From an uncultured Saprospiraceae bacterium (GTDB lineage Bacteria; Bacteroidota; Bacteroidia; Chitinophagales; Saprospiraceae), in contig CALLVG010000040.1 in NCBI GenBank assembly GCA_938010715.1, positions 1 through 49,261 of the forward strand: DNA of 49,261 bases, written 5' to 3'. The first letter of the stretch is position 1. Each line of letters opens with the position of its first letter. The position numbers were made by a program, and so were the translations under genes. This document shows, piece after piece, positions 1-8,431 of the stretch. The notes below the pieces were generated by a model. That model was not told the origin of the DNA. It ran no database searches and worked only from the letters and a program-made list of their open reading frames with translations.

Positions 1-636
1 TTTTGATAAATAGTACATAGGGCCACCATATACCGTTCCATCTGGGCCTACATCTCTATATTTTACACCGAGTGTACATTCCGCAAATTTTGATGACATC
101 CCAAGTAAACCAGCTACAATCATCCAAAAAGTAGCTCCTGGACCACCAACAGCAATCGCAATCGCAACACCTGATATATTTCCTAAACCAACCGTACCAG
201 AAAGTGCTGCGGTAAGCGCCTGAAAATGACTCACTTCTCCTTCTTTTCCTTCTATTTTGATGGTATCCACAACGTCACCGTCGACCACATTTACCTTTAC
301 GTCTCCCAATGGCTCATCTGAATTTTCGATGTCATCATATTTCCCTCTTACGACATTTATGGCAAGACCAAATTTTCTAATATTTACAAATCCAAAGTAA
401 ACTGTAAAAATGGTAGCCGCACTTAAAAGTAAGATGATCACATAAGGCATAGAACTACCCGTATTAGCCATGTCTGTATAAACCCAAGGGTAGAATACAA
501 TATTGAAAATAAATGCTGTGGCAGGCGTTACTGCATCATTTATTATTTCATCCCATCCTTTTTCTGCTTCTTGAGCAAGTGCAAAAATTGGTGCTGATAA
601 TGAAATTAAAAATAAAAGGAGTTTCCTCTGATTCAT
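1..636 (-). CDS. Sodium:alanine symporter (AGCS family), N-terminal part
   Basis: The reverse strand from the ATG at 636 reads open to the window edge, giving the first 212 residues of a protein whose C-terminus lies outside. A signal-peptide-like start ([21 protein letters not shown]) is followed by a hydrophobic helix (about residues 63-83), a soluble acidic stretch, and then the family hallmark [18 protein letters not shown] with [17 protein letters not shown] and [11 protein letters not shown]. These match the sodium/alanine-glycine symporters (AlsT/DagA type), inner-membrane carriers that import alanine or glycine with Na+. Bacteroidota members often carry such an N-terminal leader and a charged insert before the conserved core. 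It is divergent from the sigma factor gene. The family call is firm; the substrate is inferred. Confidence 0.9.
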   Translation of the reverse strand, partial: MNQRKLLLFLISLSAPIFALAQEAEKGWDEIINDAVTPATAFIFNIVFYPWVYTDMANTGSSMPYVIILLLSAATIFTVYFGFVNIRKFGLAINVVRGKYDDIENSDEPLGDVKVNVVDGDVVDTIKIEGKEGEVSHFQALTAALSGTVGLGNISGVAIAIAVGGPGATFWMIVAGLLGMSSKFAECTLGVKYRDVGPDGTVYGGPMYYLSK

Positions 637-867
637 ATCTGAGTTTTAAGTTTGAAAATTGGTCTTCGTTCAGCTCAAATGCGCCTACGAAGCCGTTAAG
701 GTATCCAAGAATTTCATTTTATTAAAAAATTGAAGGACTCTTTTTAACTTCATTTTTTTGAAAGTTTATAAAGGAACTTACATTTGAGCCAAATTTTAGT
801 ATTTCTTCGATACATTTATTAAAAGGAAAATTTCAAGAAATCTTACAATGGTTTTCATTGAAAAGGG

Positions 868-875
868 TAGTTTTG
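868..875 (+). promoter_or_regulatory. Bacteroidota-type -7 element for the sigma factor gene
   Basis: TAGTTTTG fits the Bacteroidota -7 consensus TAnnTTTG. It lies 36 bases before the TTG start at 912. No clear -33 TTG is seen at the usual distance, so this rests on the -7 match and its position. The 637-911 gap holds nothing else I recognise. Confidence 0.4.
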
Positions 876-911
876 GCCACTCTTTATTTTCATTTATAGC
901 AAAAAAAAAAC

Positions 912-1469
912 TTGACTAATCAGCCTAACAAGTCGGAGGAGATTCTGGAACTTTTTGCAAAAGATCCAGACAAAGGTATGGAAATGATGTTTCGTACTTA
1001 CTTTGGATTGGTTAGTTCAATTGTGTATAGGGTGCTAAATGACTCGGCGCTCGCCGAAGATATTTCTCAAGAAGTCTTCCTGAGTGTCTGGAAAAATAGA
1101 GAAACCATTAAAATAACCTCTTCTCTCAAATCATATCTCGCTACTGCTGCACGAAATAAAGCCCTAAATTACATCAGAGATAATAAAGTAAAGTTTGCTG
1201 GCGGTGATGAAATGCCCGAAGTACCTGATATGACGCCTGGTGTCGAAAAAGAAATTGCAGGCAAAGCGCTGAAAAAAAGAGTAACTCAATTAATAGACTT
1301 ATTACCCGAACGTTGTCGTCATACCTTCGTTTTGAGCCGTTTTGAAAATCTTACCTACAAACAGATTGCCGTCGAAATGGGCATTTCCGAAAAAACGGTT
1401 GAAAACCAAATATCTAAGGCACTTGCATTTTTAAGAACCGGTTTGGCTTCCTTTTTGGATGAAAAATAG
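912..1469 (+). CDS. ECF (RpoE/FecI-like) RNA polymerase sigma factor
   Basis: A 185-residue protein with the two domains of an extracytoplasmic-function sigma factor. Region 2 is near residues 25-90 (FRTYFGLVSSIVYRVL, then LAEDISQEVFLSVWKNR). Region 4 is near 118-172 (LLPERCRHTFVLSRFENLTY, then KQIAVEMGISEKTVENQISK, a helix-turn-helix). It would direct RNA polymerase to a small regulon. The start is taken as TTG at 912 because an in-frame stop lies at 897 and the first ATG (978) would cut into region 2. A FecR-type anti-sigma gene follows after 179 bases, so the pair is a cell-surface signalling module. The usual TonB receptor or SusC partner is not next to it. Confidence 0.92.
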   Translation: MTNQPNKSEEILELFAKDPDKGMEMMFRTYFGLVSSIVYRVLNDSALAEDISQEVFLSVWKNRETIKITSSLKSYLATAARNKALNYIRDNKVKFAGGDEMPEVPDMTPGVEKEIAGKALKKRVTQLIDLLPERCRHTFVLSRFENLTYKQIAVEMGISEKTVENQISKALAFLRTGLASFLDEK

Positions 1470-1648
1470 TCAGCTACCTGACCTTCGAACCCCCCATTTA
1501 TAGGTATGTCTTTCATCAGACGGTGTTTTTATTTCTACAGTTTTGAAACGGTGGGGGTACTTCCGAAATTTGGTGTCAAAGGAGTGGAAATAATAATTTC
1601 CATAGGAGTTTAAGCCAATTAATTTATTAAAAGCATAGCAAACAAACA

Positions 1649-2500
1649 TTGGAAAATTTAAATAAAAAAGTCTGGGATTTAAGTGAAAATTACGACAAGC
1701 AACTCAATCCAAATATTGATGCCGCTTGGAGTGAATTTGACCGAAGAAGAAAATCACTTACTGATACTAAAGTTGCAAAACGTAGCTTTTTGCTGCCACT
1801 TTCAATTGCAGCAGGTTTGGCCTTAGCCGTTGGGTTTTTCTTTTTGAATAGACCTACAGGTCAACAATTTCAAAACTTAGCTACTTCAGAAAATCAAATC
1901 GAAAATATTTCTTTATCGGATGGTTCTGAAATGTGGGTGAACGAAAACTCCTCCATTTCTTATTTTTCTTCAAAAGAAGATGAAAGGACTGTTTCACTTG
2001 AAGGAGAGGCATACTTTGAAGTTGCGCCAAATAAAGCTAAACCATTTACTGTGAAATCGGGTAAAGTGGAAATTAAAGTAGTTGGTACTGCTTTTAACGT
2101 AAGAGAAATAAAAGCATCTGGTGCAATAGAAGTCGAAGTGAAAAGCGGGATTGTAGAAGTTATTACTGGGGCTAAAAAAGTTCAATTGAAAAAAGGCGAA
2201 AGCGTAATAGTTGCTGCTGAAAAATTGACTAAAAAGGTAGGTAATAACATCGGTGGTTGGAGAACAAAAGAATTTATTTTCAACAAACAATCTGTCGCAG
2301 ATATTCTTGAAGAAATTCAGAGAGTATATGATGTAAAAGTTGTTTTTAGAAATAGAGATTTAGAAAAATGTACTTTCACTACCAATTTCCAAGATGAATC
2401 TATTGACAATATTTTGGAAGTCATCGCAACTGGTTTAGGGTGTGAATTGAAAAAAGTAAATGATACTTCTTTCGTTTTGAAAGGCGGAAGTTGTAGCTAA
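1649..2500 (+). CDS. FecR-family anti-sigma factor
   Basis: A 283-residue membrane protein. The N-terminal cytoplasmic part (1-48) would bind the sigma factor encoded just upstream. One transmembrane helix lies at about 49-67 (LPLSIAAGLALAVGFFFL). The periplasmic FecR domain follows (about 85-195: LSDGSEMWVNENSSISY, LEGEAYFEVAPNKAKPF, VVGTAFNVRE). A C-terminal DUF4974/secretin-like domain is at about 215-280 (FNKQSVADILEEIQRVYDV). The start is TTG at 1649: the in-frame stop at 1628 and the lack of any in-frame ATG before the FecR domain leave no other common start. In FecIR systems this protein relays a signal from an outer-membrane receptor, but no receptor gene follows. A terminator comes right after. 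Confidence 0.92.
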   Translation: MENLNKKVWDLSENYDKQLNPNIDAAWSEFDRRRKSLTDTKVAKRSFLLPLSIAAGLALAVGFFFLNRPTGQQFQNLATSENQIENISLSDGSEMWVNENSSISYFSSKEDERTVSLEGEAYFEVAPNKAKPFTVKSGKVEIKVVGTAFNVREIKASGAIEVEVKSGIVEVITGAKKVQLKKGESVIVAAEKLTKKVGNNIGGWRTKEFIFNKQSVADILEEIQRVYDVKVVFRNRDLEKCTFTTNFQDESIDNILEVIATGLGCELKKVNDTSFVLKGGSCS

Positions 2501-2525
2501 GAATATACACATATCCATAACAGGT

Positions 2526-2558
2526 GCCCTGATGGTCTTTGACTTTCAGGGCATTTTT
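2526..2558 (+). terminator. Rho-independent terminator after FecR
   Basis: GCCCTGA (2526-2532) pairs with TCAGGGC (2546-2552), followed by ATTTTTATT. It lies 25 bases after the FecR stop, so the sigma/FecR transcript ends here with no receptor gene included. Confidence 0.75.
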
Positions 2559-2646
2559 ATTGAGGTTTTAAGTTGAAAGTACGTAAAAATTAAGTAATGA
2601 TAAACGTATCAATATAACTTCAGTTTCAGCCGTGAACATTCAACCT

Positions 2647-3384
2647 TTATAGGCTAACCGTCAAAATTGCTAAACCCAACCCAATCAAAATTGCAAACAA
2701 TTTTTTGAAAGAAATCCGATGATGAGATTTTTCATCTGCTTCAAAAAGAATAGTAGTTGAAATGTGTAAAAATGTTCCAATCACCAATCCCATCAAGTTT
2801 TGAAGTTGAATCGGATTCAAGGAAAGATTGGAACCAACAAATGCTCCAAGCGGAGACATCATTCCAAATAAAATCAAACACAAGATAGTCGTCATTCTAT
2901 TAAAACCTGAAAGTAATAAAAGTAAACCCAAGGCAAAAGCCGCTGGTATTTTATGCAAAATAATTCCGTACAAAAGTGGTTTGTGATGATGGTCGTGCCC
3001 ACTATGATCGTGTAAATGATGAATCGCATCTAAAGGCATTCCTTCAATAAAAGCATGAACACAAAGCCCCAACATGATTGGTAAAATGAAAGTCTTAGAC
3101 ATCGAATGACTTGGATGGATATGACCGTGTTCCACGCCTTTTGAGAGCATTTCTAAAACTAATTGAAGCAAGAATCCACCCAATATCCAAAAGCCAATAG
3201 AAGTCCTTGGTGGGTTAAATGTTTCTGGCAAAAGATGCACCGCTGTAATACCTAAAAGATAGGCTCCACTAAAAGATAGGAACAATCCGAGATATTGTTT
3301 TGAGTTTTTGTGATCAACTTTGAGTGCAGCTAATCCACCAATTAGTACAGAAATAAAAAGTGTAAAAAAATCGAGAATGGTCAT
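2647..3384 (-). CDS. ZIP-family metal (zinc/iron) transporter
   Basis: A 245-residue membrane protein with about eight hydrophobic helices. Metal-binding signatures of the ZIP family are present: HLLPETF near residue 50, HAFIEGMPL near 110 and HKIPAAFALG near 143. A His-rich loop (AIHHLHDHSGHDHHHKP) sits between the two central helices, the usual place for a variable metal-binding loop. ZIP proteins bring Zn2+ or other divalent metals into the cytoplasm. The start codon overlaps the stop of the upstream PAP2 gene by four bases (ATGA), so the two are translationally coupled in one minus-strand operon. Metal specificity cannot be told from sequence alone. Confidence 0.88.
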   Translation of the reverse strand: MTILDFFTLFISVLIGGLAALKVDHKNSKQYLGLFLSFSGAYLLGITAVHLLPETFNPPRTSIGFWILGGFLLQLVLEMLSKGVEHGHIHPSHSMSKTFILPIMLGLCVHAFIEGMPLDAIHHLHDHSGHDHHHKPLLYGIILHKIPAAFALGLLLLLSGFNRMTTILCLILFGMMSPLGAFVGSNLSLNPIQLQNLMGLVIGTFLHISTTILFEADEKSHHRISFKKLFAILIGLGLAILTVSL

Positions 3385-3962
3385 GTATAATTCCTTCGTA
3401 AAATGGTATGAGGTAAAAATTTGGCTAATGTACTAAATACTATCCTAGCCAAGATGCTTCCCAAGATTCCTCCAAATAAGATGTCTAAAGGGAAATGCAC
3501 GCCAACGTAGATTTGTGAAAATGATATAGCAGCTGCCCAACTGATTAATGGCCATTTTATCCATCGAAATCGGCGACCAATTGCCAAAATAAGAAACACC
3601 GCAAGTGAAAAATGGTTGGCCGCATGAGAACTGGTAAAGCTATATCCGCCGCCACAGTGAACTCTTTCGACTACGGGGTAGAGTGGTTGCTCTACGTTAC
3701 ATGGACGTAACCTTTTTACATTTTTTTTGATAAGAGTACTACTTGTGAAATCTGCTAATCCAACAGTAATACACCCAACCAAAAAAATGATTAATCCATT
3801 TTTGGAAAAACGGGAAATAAGAAAATAGGCCAAGAATAGATAGAAAGGAATCCAAGTGATTTTTTCGCGTAGAATCGGGAGCAAAAAGTCAAAAACTGAA
3901 TTGGAAAGGGTAGCGTTAATAAAATGAAAGATTTCAAAATCCAGTTCAAGGATTTCCTGCAT
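3381..3962 (-). CDS. PAP2-superfamily membrane phosphatase
   Basis: A 193-residue protein with about five or six transmembrane helices and the three PAP2 signature blocks: KKNVKRLRP (KX6RP) near residue 80, TSSHAANHF (the SGH-type block) near 112, and SQIYVGVHFPLD near 150. In the last block Gln takes the place of the usual Arg of SR-X5-H-X3-D. The histidines and aspartate are kept, so activity is plausible. Family members remove phosphate from undecaprenyl pyrophosphate, phosphatidic acid or lipid A at the outer face of the inner membrane; which substrate applies here is unknown. The gene overlaps the ZIP gene by four bases. Confidence 0.88.
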   Translation of the reverse strand: MQEILELDFEIFHFINATLSNSVFDFLLPILREKITWIPFYLFLAYFLISRFSKNGLIIFLVGCITVGLADFTSSTLIKKNVKRLRPCNVEQPLYPVVERVHCGGGYSFTSSHAANHFSLAVFLILAIGRRFRWIKWPLISWAAAISFSQIYVGVHFPLDILFGGILGSILARIVFSTLAKFLPHTILRRNYT

Positions 3963-3991
3963 TTGAAAAGTTATTATTGAAAGAAATAAGA

Positions 3992-4645
3992 TTAGCTGGC
4001 TTTTACCAATCCATTATTTACGGCGAACAAAACCAACTCAGGTGTAGAATTGAGTTTTAGCTTCTTCATGATATTTTTGCGATGTGTATATACGGTATGA
4101 GGACTCAAACCCAATTCTTCTGCGATTTGTTTAGTGATTTTGCCAGATACGACTAGTTTGACAATCTGAATTTCTCTTTCAGAAAGTGGAATTCCTTTGC
4201 AGTCAGCATCATTTTTGCCAAACGATTTTTGCCAAATGAGTTTGATGATTTTTTTGCAAAAGTATTTTTCCTGATTTTCGATGGCAGCAATGCCTTCCAT
4301 GATTTCAAATTCATCACAAACCTTCGTGAGGAAGCAAGCAACTTCTTCGTTTTCCAAAACTTTATAAATTGCAGTTTTGTTAGTTTCAGCAGTAACGACA
4401 ATAAATTTAATTTCTGGATGAATTTCTTTTACAGCATCCAAAGTTTTATTGGAAAAGATACTTTCTTGGAAAGGATCGATGAAAAGTATATCAGGTTTTT
4501 TTTCTGCAACTAATTTTAGCAAATCAGCTTCATTGTCAACTTCATCCATCAAACGAACATTTGGTTGACGAACCAAAACGTGTTTGAGCCCAACCCTAAC
4601 AAGGAAATGAGCATCTGCGATAATTATGGAATTTAACTTTTGCAT
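3992..4645 (-). CDS. NarL/LuxR-family response regulator
   Basis: A 217-residue regulator. The receiver domain (about 1-125) has Asp57 as phosphoacceptor (LFIDPF) and Lys in FLTK near 106. The LuxR-type helix-turn-helix is at about 152-212 (LSEREIQIVKLVVSGKITKQ, LGLSPHTVYTHRKNIMKKL). The acidic pocket is incomplete: the usual Asp-Asp pair reads IADAH, so the second acid is Ala, which may weaken Mg2+ binding or phosphorylation. No histidine kinase is in the window. It has its own promoter and a gap of 29 bases before the PAP2 gene. Confidence 0.9.
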   Translation of the reverse strand: MQKLNSIIIADAHFLVRVGLKHVLVRQPNVRLMDEVDNEADLLKLVAEKKPDILFIDPFQESIFSNKTLDAVKEIHPEIKFIVVTAETNKTAIYKVLENEEVACFLTKVCDEFEIMEGIAAIENQEKYFCKKIIKLIWQKSFGKNDADCKGIPLSEREIQIVKLVVSGKITKQIAEELGLSPHTVYTHRKNIMKKLKLNSTPELVLFAVNNGLVKAS

Positions 4646-4663
4646 CAGTGATTATCTGTGGTG

Positions 4664-4671
4664 CAAAAATA
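4664..4671 (-). promoter_or_regulatory. -7 promoter element of the response regulator gene
   Basis: On the minus strand TATTTTTG followed by C matches TAnnTTTGC. It lies 18 bases upstream of the ATG at 4645, giving a leader of roughly a dozen bases. Confidence 0.55.
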
Positions 4672-4865
4672 GGTCGGAATCACTCAATTCCCAAACTATT
4701 TAGATTAAATTTAGATAAGGAATGGTTCAAAAGTAAATTTACATTCCTGAAGCCTCGCAGATGCGCTGTATCCCCTCCGTTTTTCGCCTTGCAGAAGAAA
4801 AAATAACCGTGCATAGAAACGCAATTGATTTCTGAACCATTACTATGGAACGCGGAATTAAGATA

Positions 4866-4902
4866 AAAGCCAGACATCAATACAGATATCTGGCTTTTTT
4901 TT
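4866..4902 (+). terminator. Orphan Rho-independent terminator
   Basis: AAAGCCAGA (4866-4874) pairs with TCTGGCTTT (4889-4897), and the T-run continues to 4902. It terminates plus-strand transcription, yet no plus-strand gene lies in the preceding 2.3 kb. A small RNA from about 4690-4900 is one explanation. The rest of the 4646-5240 gap contains R2 and R1 repeats and a stretch near 4740-4800 that resembles part of R3. Confidence 0.6.
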
Positions 4903-4961
4903 AGTTATTTCTATCAAAGAAATCGAGTAGTAGAAAGGGTAAAAAAAATAAATAGATAAAC

Positions 4962-5088
4962 TCGTTGAGTTCGTGATTTTTTGATTAGTCGAGACTCAGA
5001 AAAGGGAGTTTATAACGTGTAAATGACCCTTTTTTCGCAACGAAGAATAATTGAAAAACTACTACTCAAAAATGGCTACTTATTATTT
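4962..5088 (-). repeat. R2 intergenic repeat, copy 1
   Basis: About 120 bp that match, in reverse complement, the segment 18428-18548. Shared blocks include GTAGTTTTTCRATTATTC, TTCGTTGCGAAAAA and CTAATCAAAAAAT. It lies directly beside an R1 copy, as does the other full R2 copy. Confidence 0.7.
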
Positions 5089-5100
5089 TATCGATTGTTA

Positions 5101-5220
5101 AGAAACGCTCAAAAAATAAGTTCCCGATTTCAAAAAATTAGTGAAGGAAAAGTGATTGATAATGAGGTTTTTCGAGCTAATTTTTTGAATTGAAGAGGGA
5201 AGTTATTTTTTGAGTAATAC
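5101..5220 (+). repeat. R1 hairpin repeat, copy A
   Basis: About 120 bp with nested inverted arms. Outer arms CTCAAAAAATAAGTTCCC (5108-5125) and GGGAAGTTATTTTTTGAG (5197-5214) pair with one mismatch. Inner arms CAAAAAATTAG (5131-5141) and CTAATTTTTTG (5177-5187) are perfect. Nearly identical copies occur at 7926, 10458, 18618 and 26436. It carries no reading frame and looks like a MITE- or REP-type element. Confidence 0.85.
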
Positions 5221-5240
5221 TAAATAGACTTTATTAAAAT

Positions 5241-6170
5241 CTAATCATCAATTTCTAAACTCATTTCTTTTTTTGAATTTTTGATGGCCTCTTCTTTCTT
5301 TTCCCAATAGCGATAAAGACCAGCTACACTCATACCAGAAGGATTTGCTCCTTCATATTTTTTGAGTCCGGCATCTGAGACCTTACCCATCTTTAGCTGC
5401 TTAAGAACATATTCTTGAAATAATGGAACCACCTTCTTCTGACTTTTTCCAGCCTGATAGTATGGTTTTATCCAATTTGCCCAGTTTTTGACGCGGCCAC
5501 GAAGTTCTACCAAATGTAATTTGACATCTTTTACTTCTCCAAAATGAGTTAGGTATATGGCATCAAACCTTTTGTTCAATAGCATTCCGATAGATGCACT
5601 CCAATCTTCAACATTAATGTCTGGCGGAGGGCAGGGAGGTACAACAATACCTTTACCAATTTTGACACCACCTACATCCCCTGCAAAGAGTATTTTCTTG
5701 TATTCCCAAGCGACATGATGTGTGGCGTGGCCAGGAGTATGCAAAGCCCGGAATTTCGACTTGCCAATTTTAATTTTTTGGTCATGTTTGACACTAACCA
5801 CTTGTTTCGACGGAATTGGTTCCATGTCACCCCACAGGGTTTTCATTTCCTTACCGTAAATTCGTTTTGCTGAATTGTACAGTTTTTCAGGATCTTTGAG
5901 ATGTTTGGCACCTGACGGGTGAGCATAGATGGTTGCACCATTCTTTGCCAACGCCCATGCAGCACCAGCATGATCAAAGTGGACGTGAGTGACGAACACG
6001 TGTTTGATGTCTTCAATAGAGAAACCTGCTTTTTTTACGGCTTTTGAAAGATTCTCATAGGTTGAATGAGGACCCGTTTCAAAAAGTACTGGGCCATCCG
6101 TTGTTTCAAATAAAAAAGCTGCGATTGTTTCTTTTTGACCCAAAAATTTTAAATCTAAAACATGAATCAT
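5241..6170 (-). CDS. Metallo-beta-lactamase-fold hydrolase
   Basis: A 309-residue cytoplasmic protein without a signal peptide. The MBL-fold metal-binding motif HVHFDHAGAAW is near residue 62. Further ligand blocks are HTPGHATHHVAWEY near 144, AGDVGG near 163 and YLTHFGEV near 208. These are the two-metal site residues of the hydrolase (glyoxalase II-like) branch of the family. The C-terminal 80 residues are lysine-rich and helical. The substrate cannot be deduced. It stands alone on the minus strand between an R1 copy and a 347-base gap. Confidence 0.88.
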   Translation of the reverse strand: MIHVLDLKFLGQKETIAAFLFETTDGPVLFETGPHSTYENLSKAVKKAGFSIEDIKHVFVTHVHFDHAGAAWALAKNGATIYAHPSGAKHLKDPEKLYNSAKRIYGKEMKTLWGDMEPIPSKQVVSVKHDQKIKIGKSKFRALHTPGHATHHVAWEYKKILFAGDVGGVKIGKGIVVPPCPPPDINVEDWSASIGMLLNKRFDAIYLTHFGEVKDVKLHLVELRGRVKNWANWIKPYYQAGKSQKKVVPLFQEYVLKQLKMGKVSDAGLKKYEGANPSGMSVAGLYRYWEKKEEAIKNSKKEMSLEIDD

Positions 6171-6517
6171 TTTAATAGTTTGGATGTAAAAAATCGGTGA
6201 TTTTTTTTGTTATACCCGGCATACAGTAACGCTATGATGTTGATGCCACAAAATATTGTGGACTAAAGTAGCTAAATTATTAGCTATTTTTAGAAGCGAA
6301 ACTTGGTTTCGAGTGTTAATTTTTTTTATCAAATCTTTTTTGTAAAGCACTTTTATGATTTGATTGCACCTACTTCGATTAAGGTTTTTTTTGGTAAGAA
6401 ACATAGAACGGAGTTAAATTCTATAGTTTCCATCTGATTTTGGCTCAACGCAAAGAAAGAAAATTCATTAAGATTATACATGAAAATTTGAGAATAATTT
6501 AAAATACAGTTAAAAAA
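6171..6517. other. Gene-free stretch
   Basis: AT-rich spacer between the MBL gene and mqnB. A 64-codon minus-strand frame (6210-6404) is Lys/Asn-rich, matches no family I know and lacks a convincing start context. No tRNA, terminator or repeat copy is seen. Confidence 0.4.
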
Positions 6518-7180
6518 TCAAGAAATTAACCCCAAAGTGGCAACGTTTAGTTGTGAAATTGCCAAAGAAATATCCCAGTTTTTTTTGTTTCGGGGTTCGA
6601 CCAAATTGGAAATACTCCTTATTTGCATAAACTTTTTCTTCTCCAATAAACAGATATAGTTGAATGCTGCACCCTCCATTGTTTCGATTTCCGCTGTCGG
6701 ATATTTTTTGGTAATCCTGTCAATACTTTCTTGCCTTCCACTTGCGCGGTTTACAGTTATTCCAATCACTTTTTTCAAAAAATTAAAATCTGCCGTTGTG
6801 TTTTTGAGCCAACCATCATTAAAAGGAAATTGATTTTTATCGCAGAAACCCATATCGAAGACTGATGTGAAATCTCCATTTTTTTCTTCAACACCAACGT
6901 CTGCAAATTTGTCAATTGCGACTTCAACAACAGAACCAATTAAATTTTTTGAATTAAATGTCCCTGCAATACCTGCTTGGATGACCAAATCAAAATCTTC
7001 ATTTGAAAATTTCTTTAGTAAATTATACATCACTTGTGGCACACCAACGCCAGTTATTAAAATCTGGATAGAATTTTCATTAAAAATAAATTCTGACTCC
7101 TTTCTTAAAGCATTTTTTTTTAAGAAATCTAAAGTTGGTGCAATCTCAAATTCGGTAGCGGCTACAATCAAAAATTTCAT
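6518..7180 (-). CDS. mqnB: Futalosine hydrolase
   Basis: A 220-residue nucleoside phosphorylase/hydrolase-fold protein. It has the ITGVGVPQVMYNL and DLVIQAGIAGTF blocks typical of nucleosidases, and the C-terminal block ETMEGAAFNYICL followed by QIRSISNLVEPRNKKNW that marks MqnB. MqnB releases hypoxanthine from futalosine (or adenine from 6-amino-6-deoxyfutalosine), a step of the futalosine route to menaquinone, in the cytoplasm. This fits menaquinone as the electron donor of the Act respiratory chain elsewhere in the window. The gene starts eight bases after the stop of a small lipoprotein gene and is probably co-transcribed with it. The main alternative is an MTA/SAH nucleosidase, less likely given the C-terminal motif. 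Confidence 0.85.
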   Translation of the reverse strand: MKFLIVAATEFEIAPTLDFLKKNALRKESEFIFNENSIQILITGVGVPQVMYNLLKKFSNEDFDLVIQAGIAGTFNSKNLIGSVVEVAIDKFADVGVEEKNGDFTSVFDMGFCDKNQFPFNDGWLKNTTADFNFLKKVIGITVNRASGRQESIDRITKKYPTAEIETMEGAAFNYICLLEKKKFMQIRSISNLVEPRNKKNWDISLAISQLNVATLGLIS

Positions 7181-7188
7181 AAATAAAA

Positions 7189-7695
7189 CTACTGTTGTGT
7201 TGAAGGATAAAGATTTTCAGATAATTCGACTAATAGAATCGCATTATTGCCAGAGTCAATTTTGTCGATTTTTACAAAAAAACCTTTTTCCACTTCGATA
7301 GGCAATCCAAACTTAAAAAGACTGGCATTTGAACTTATTACAGATGCCCACATTCCCATAGATACGGTTTGTTCGGAAAGGCTGCTTAGATAGATAAATT
7401 GTTCTGAGACTAACAAAAACCAATTGGGTTGGCCTTCGCTTGGTCGTTCAATTGTAAATTGGAATTCTTGCTTGATATCGTTGCAACCAGACTGTTTTAG
7501 TTGGAGTTGCATGCCATTTTCGAATGTCGCGACCTCAGTTGATTCTTGCCCTTTTGCTTCAAAGCTGTGGCCAGTAACTGATTTTATTTCTTTAGAAAAA
7601 ACTGGAGTAGGAGCGCCGTATTTACATTTTTCAGAATCTGCATTGTTGCACGAAAGCAAAAGAAATAATAGGGAAAAAGAAAGGAGTTGTCTCAA
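7189..7695 (-). CDS. Small lipoprotein of unknown function
   Basis: A 168-residue protein starting with a lipoprotein signal peptide (MRQLLSFSLLFLLLSC), so Cys15 would be lipidated. The start codon is TTG at 7695; no in-frame ATG lies upstream. The mature part is a small soluble domain with two further cysteines (KCKYGAP, SGCNDIK) and no motif I recognise. It ends eight bases before mqnB. A role in menaquinone synthesis is not implied, as the protein would be in the periplasm or outer membrane. Confidence 0.7.
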   Translation of the reverse strand: MRQLLSFSLLFLLLSCNNADSEKCKYGAPTPVFSKEIKSVTGHSFEAKGQESTEVATFENGMQLQLKQSGCNDIKQEFQFTIERPSEGQPNWFLLVSEQFIYLSSLSEQTVSMGMWASVISSNASLFKFGLPIEVEKGFFVKIDKIDSGNNAILLVELSENLYPSTQQ

Positions 7696-7857
7696 AATTA
7701 TTTTTTTAAAGGTTTGGCCAATATGTGAATTTTGCGAGGATAGCTGGTTTCTTTAATAGGTAATAAAGTCTTTATTTTGAAATGGGTTGTACAGCAATCA
7801 ACGTTTATCTTCTCGATAATTGAAACAAAAATTTAAGTATCGGCGGCGGCGGATTGT

Positions 7858-7922
7858 TCAAATTTTTAACAAAAAGTATCGGAAAAATAAATCTTTGAAT
7901 TAGAATAAAGTCTATTGCATTT
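7858..7922 (+). repeat. R7 repeat segment next to R1
   Basis: A stretch with TTTTTAACAAAAAGTATCGG and, at its end, AGAATAAAGTCTATTGCA. The same two blocks occur together at 48790-48868. The AATAAAGTCTATT tail also recurs near 8208 and 26420 and, inverted, near 5223, in three of these cases beside an R1 copy. It is probably part of, or often paired with, R1. Confidence 0.5.
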
Positions 7923-7925
7923 AAG

Positions 7926-8045
7926 TGATTACTCAAAAAATAACTTTCCTCTTCAATTCAAAAAATTAGCTCGAAAAACCTCATTATCAGTCACTTTCCC
8001 TTCACTAATTTTTTGAAATCGGGAACTTATTTTTTGAGCGTTCCT
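7926..8045 (-). repeat. R1 hairpin repeat, copy B
   Basis: Reverse-orientation copy of the element at 5101-5220 with a few substitutions (for example CTTTCC for CTTCCC in one arm). The 7696-8431 gap otherwise holds AT-rich sequence with no gene. Confidence 0.85.
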
Positions 8046-8431
8046 AAATTATTTTTTCAACTTTACTTAAAGACTAAGTTTGACAAAAAAAAGAAATGTG
8101 TTACCAGTGCAAATCGTCATTGGATTAATATTGAAATTATCAGTTTGTGAGTTGAAAATAATAAAGGTAGTAAAAAACGGATTCTTGATGAAAGTAAATC
8201 AATATTAGAATAAAGTCTATTGCTCAAAAAGGGATCCTGATAATAATCTATTTTGAAAAATACTGAAACTTGTATTTGTTTTTAGAGTTTATCAGTAGTT
8301 GTTCTTAGACATCAAGGGATTTGTCTGAGAACCTTACAAATTAAGCATAGCGCCTATTTTACGAAAAAAGAAACGCATTAAAATTTTTCTTCTCTGTAAA
8401 TTTTTCGACCTTCGTGAATCTTAAATTACGC

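Noticed and set aside
4680-4880. 66-codon minus-strand frame
   Set aside because: It lies over R3-like sequence and across the plus-strand terminator hairpin; no family features.
6210-6404. 64-codon minus-strand frame between the MBL and mqnB genes
   Set aside because: Low-complexity Lys/Asn composition and no recognisable motif; more likely chance in AT-rich DNA.
6867-7301. 144-codon plus-strand frame opposite mqnB
   Set aside because: Antisense shadow of mqnB, which has clear family motifs.
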